The notes under the pieces: model-generated
Told to the model about the DNA's origin: nothing
The model's database searches: none
Seen by the model: the letters and a program-made list of their open reading frames with translations, nothing else
Assembly (NCBI GenBank): GCA_003552605.1
Contig: PUNN01000327.1
Location: 1 to 16,236 of the forward strand
Direction of reading: 5' to 3'
From: Phycisphaeraceae bacterium
Lineage (GTDB): Bacteria; Planctomycetota; Phycisphaerae; Phycisphaerales; Phycisphaeraceae
DNA length: 16,236 bases
Translations under genes and position numbers: made by a program
Shown here: positions 15,383-16,236 of the stretch, in pieces
How the letters are laid out: every line of letters begins with the position of its first letter
How positions within the stretch are numbered: the stretch's first letter is position 1

Positions 15383-15589
15383 TTACCGCGGCTCGCGGAG
15401 GTCCTCACTCTGGCCGCGCATGTCTTCCCACAGGCCGACCAGCCAGTCACGGATTTCACCGCCGTAGAAGATGAGGATGCCAAGCAGCGGCAGGATAAGC
15501 GCGGCCAAGAGCAGCAGCTTCTCAAGGCCCTGCGCCCCGGCTTCACACCGGTGAAACTCGCTCATCAATGCACGAATTCTCTTAATCAT
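15383..15589 (-). CDS. Flp-like type IVb prepilin, small membrane protein
   Basis: Small protein of 68 residues (70 if TTG 15595 is used). A short basic leader (MIKRIRALMSEFHRCEAG) is followed by AQGLEKLLLLAALILPLLG and an amphipathic acidic C-terminus (IRDWLVGLWEDM). Cleavage after the Gly of EAG would place Glu at mature position 5, the hallmark of type IV prepilins; the GAxxLE-then-hydrophobic pattern matches Flp/Fap pilins of Tad systems. The usual Tyr after Glu5 is Lys here. AAGGG lies 8 bases before ATG 15589, and GAGGTGA 8 bases before the TTG alternative. No tad or prepilin-peptidase genes are in the window, so it is an orphan here. The leftward neighbour is bactofilin. It could instead be an unrelated single-helix membrane peptide. 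Confidence 0.65.
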   Translation of the reverse strand: MIKRIRALMSEFHRCEAGAQGLEKLLLLAALILPLLGILIFYGGEIRDWLVGLWEDMRGQSEDLREPR

Positions 15590-15679
15590 GCCCAATGCCC
15601 TTTCACCTCAGCCGGTCGATACCTGTAAAACACCCCGCGGCGGGCGCATCCTGCCGGTCGGTATGCCGCCGCCGAGGCG

Positions 15680-15698
15680 CGGGTCCCGATGGGACCCG
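15680..15698. repeat. perfect 8-base hairpin in the prepilin leader region
   Basis: CGGGTCCC (15680-15687) and GGGACCCG (15691-15698) pair exactly around a 3-base loop. There is no T-tract on either strand. It lies about 90 bases upstream of the prepilin start and could structure its leader RNA. Confidence 0.4.
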
Positions 15699-15766
15699 GC
15701 TCCCATCCCATCGTAGCCGCCTGCGGGTCGTGCGTCATTGCTGCCATCGTCAGCACTCAGGGCAGG

Positions 15767-15786
15767 GCGCATGGCACGCGCCGCGG
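15767..15786 (-). repeat. 20-base CCGCGG module, inverted copy
   Basis: The reverse complement reads CCGCGGCGCGTGCCATGCGC, one base from the copy at 8651-8670 and two from 13607-13626. It directly adjoins repeat copy C on its left. Confidence 0.7.
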
Positions 15787-15983
15787 CGGGCAACCCGGGG
15801 GCTGGCTGTGTCAGCCGGCTGTCTCATTTCCGGGGGCAGCTTTCCGGGGCAGCCCGATGGCCATGCGAGGGCGCGAGGCGCTCGGGGCGTCTTGAACCCT
15901 CGGGCTCGCATGGCCATCGGCTGCAGACACCCCCGGAAGCCGCTGACCATGCCACCCGGGTGAGCAGCTACATGCGTTTGCCC
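15786..15983. repeat. dispersed palindromic repeat, copy C: longest head-to-head pair
   Basis: The right half has the hairpin GCATGGCCATCGGC (15908-15921) and GCCGCTGACCATGC (15939-15952) with a 17-base loop, then a CTACATGCGTTTGCCC tip. The left half is a diverged inverted copy that includes GGGGCTGGCTGTGTCAGC (15798-15815). The halves meet in a perfect 16-base inverted repeat: CCGATGGCCATGCGAG (15854-15869) and CTCGCATGGCCATCGG (15905-15920), 35 bases apart. It ends about 35 bases before the next gene. Confidence 0.82.
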
Positions 15984-16017
15984 GGCGCCTGGCTTACAGC
16001 GGCCGGCCGAAGGCGGT

Positions 16018-16236
16018 ATGCTCAAGGGCATGGACTCGACCGAGCGCCACCGTCTGCGTCTGCTTCGCCAGTACCTGAGCACCGATCGGCTGCTCGGGGT
16101 CGATGTGGTGCCGCGCGGGGAGGTTGTGCTGGCGGAGGCTGAGCCGGTGAACGAAGGGGGCGAGGCGGAGGCGGCCGCTGCAACCGCGGGGCAATCGGCC
16201 CGACAGGGGGATGCGCCGGGTCGTGCCGCGGCGGCC
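16018..16236 (+). CDS. N-terminal fragment, possible uracil-DNA glycosylase
   Basis: The frame is open to the right edge of the window; 73 residues are visible. Start candidates are ATG 16018 (GAAGG 4 bases upstream) and ATG 16030 (AAGGG almost touching). The visible part is a charged helix-like segment (STERHRLRLLRQYLSTDRLL) followed by GVDVVPRGEVVLAEAE and an Ala/Gly/Glu-rich linker. A short leader helix with 'LLGVD.VP' and then an Ala-rich linker before the catalytic domain is, from memory, seen in planctomycete type-4/5 uracil-DNA glycosylases. The catalytic motifs would lie outside the window, so this remains a guess. That a gene starts here is more secure than its identity. Confidence 0.4.
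   Translation, partial: MLKGMDSTERHRLRLLRQYLSTDRLLGVDVVPRGEVVLAEAEPVNEGGEAEAAAATAGQSARQGDAPGRAAAA

Larger units (their letters stand above)
15590..16017. other. 428-base gap with hairpin and large repeat element
   Basis: The gap separates the prepilin gene (minus) and the last gene (plus), so both promoters should be inside. It holds a strong hairpin (15680-15698), an inverted copy of the CCGCGG module (15767-15786) and repeat copy C (15786-15983). I see no -35/-10 pair I would defend. Confidence 0.55.

Overview
The window is high-GC bacterial DNA, most likely from a planctomycete of the Phycisphaerae type. I infer this from a PEP-CTERM sorting tail (PEPASLALMG followed by RRRR), large secreted PQQ-like propeller and heparinase-like proteins, a lipid-A N-domain protein coupled to a family-2 glycosyltransferase, a bactofilin, and intergenic spaces rich in dispersed palindromic repeats. 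No rRNA, tRNA, CRISPR array or intact insertion sequence was seen.

Layout: 2-586 is the 3' end of a PEP-CTERM surface protein, followed by a strong intrinsic terminator. Three large exported proteins follow on the + strand: a GH123/DUF4091-like protein (821-2701), a PQQ-like beta-propeller protein (3389-6439) and a heparinase II/III-like polysaccharide lyase (6566-8449). The first two are separated by a 687-base gap that holds possible gene debris and a terminator-like hairpin almost touching the next ribosome-binding site. Together the three look like a polysaccharide-processing block, which is inference from families and signal peptides. On the minus strand a DPM1-type glycosyltransferase overlaps a LAB_N membrane protein by ATGA. 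Then come rnhA and, 5 bases later, a NERD-like nuclease/UvrD-like helicase fusion on the + strand. The right part carries three minus-strand genes: a DUF1294 membrane protein, a bactofilin and a small Flp-like prepilin. The window ends in the start of a + strand gene that may encode a uracil-DNA glycosylase.

The most distinctive signal is outside the genes. A composite repeat built on an imperfect hairpin (GCATGGCCATCGGC ... GCCGCTGACCATGC) occurs at 8574-8640, 10280-10440 and 15786-15983. In the last two places it forms a head-to-head inverted pair, like a REPIN. A second 20-base module accompanies it at two of these places and also covers the stop codon of the DUF1294 gene. Two further repeat types (CTACGAAAAGCGCG-like direct repeats, and CCTCACCCC-GGCCCCTC-type palindromes) fill the gaps between 13190 and 14276.
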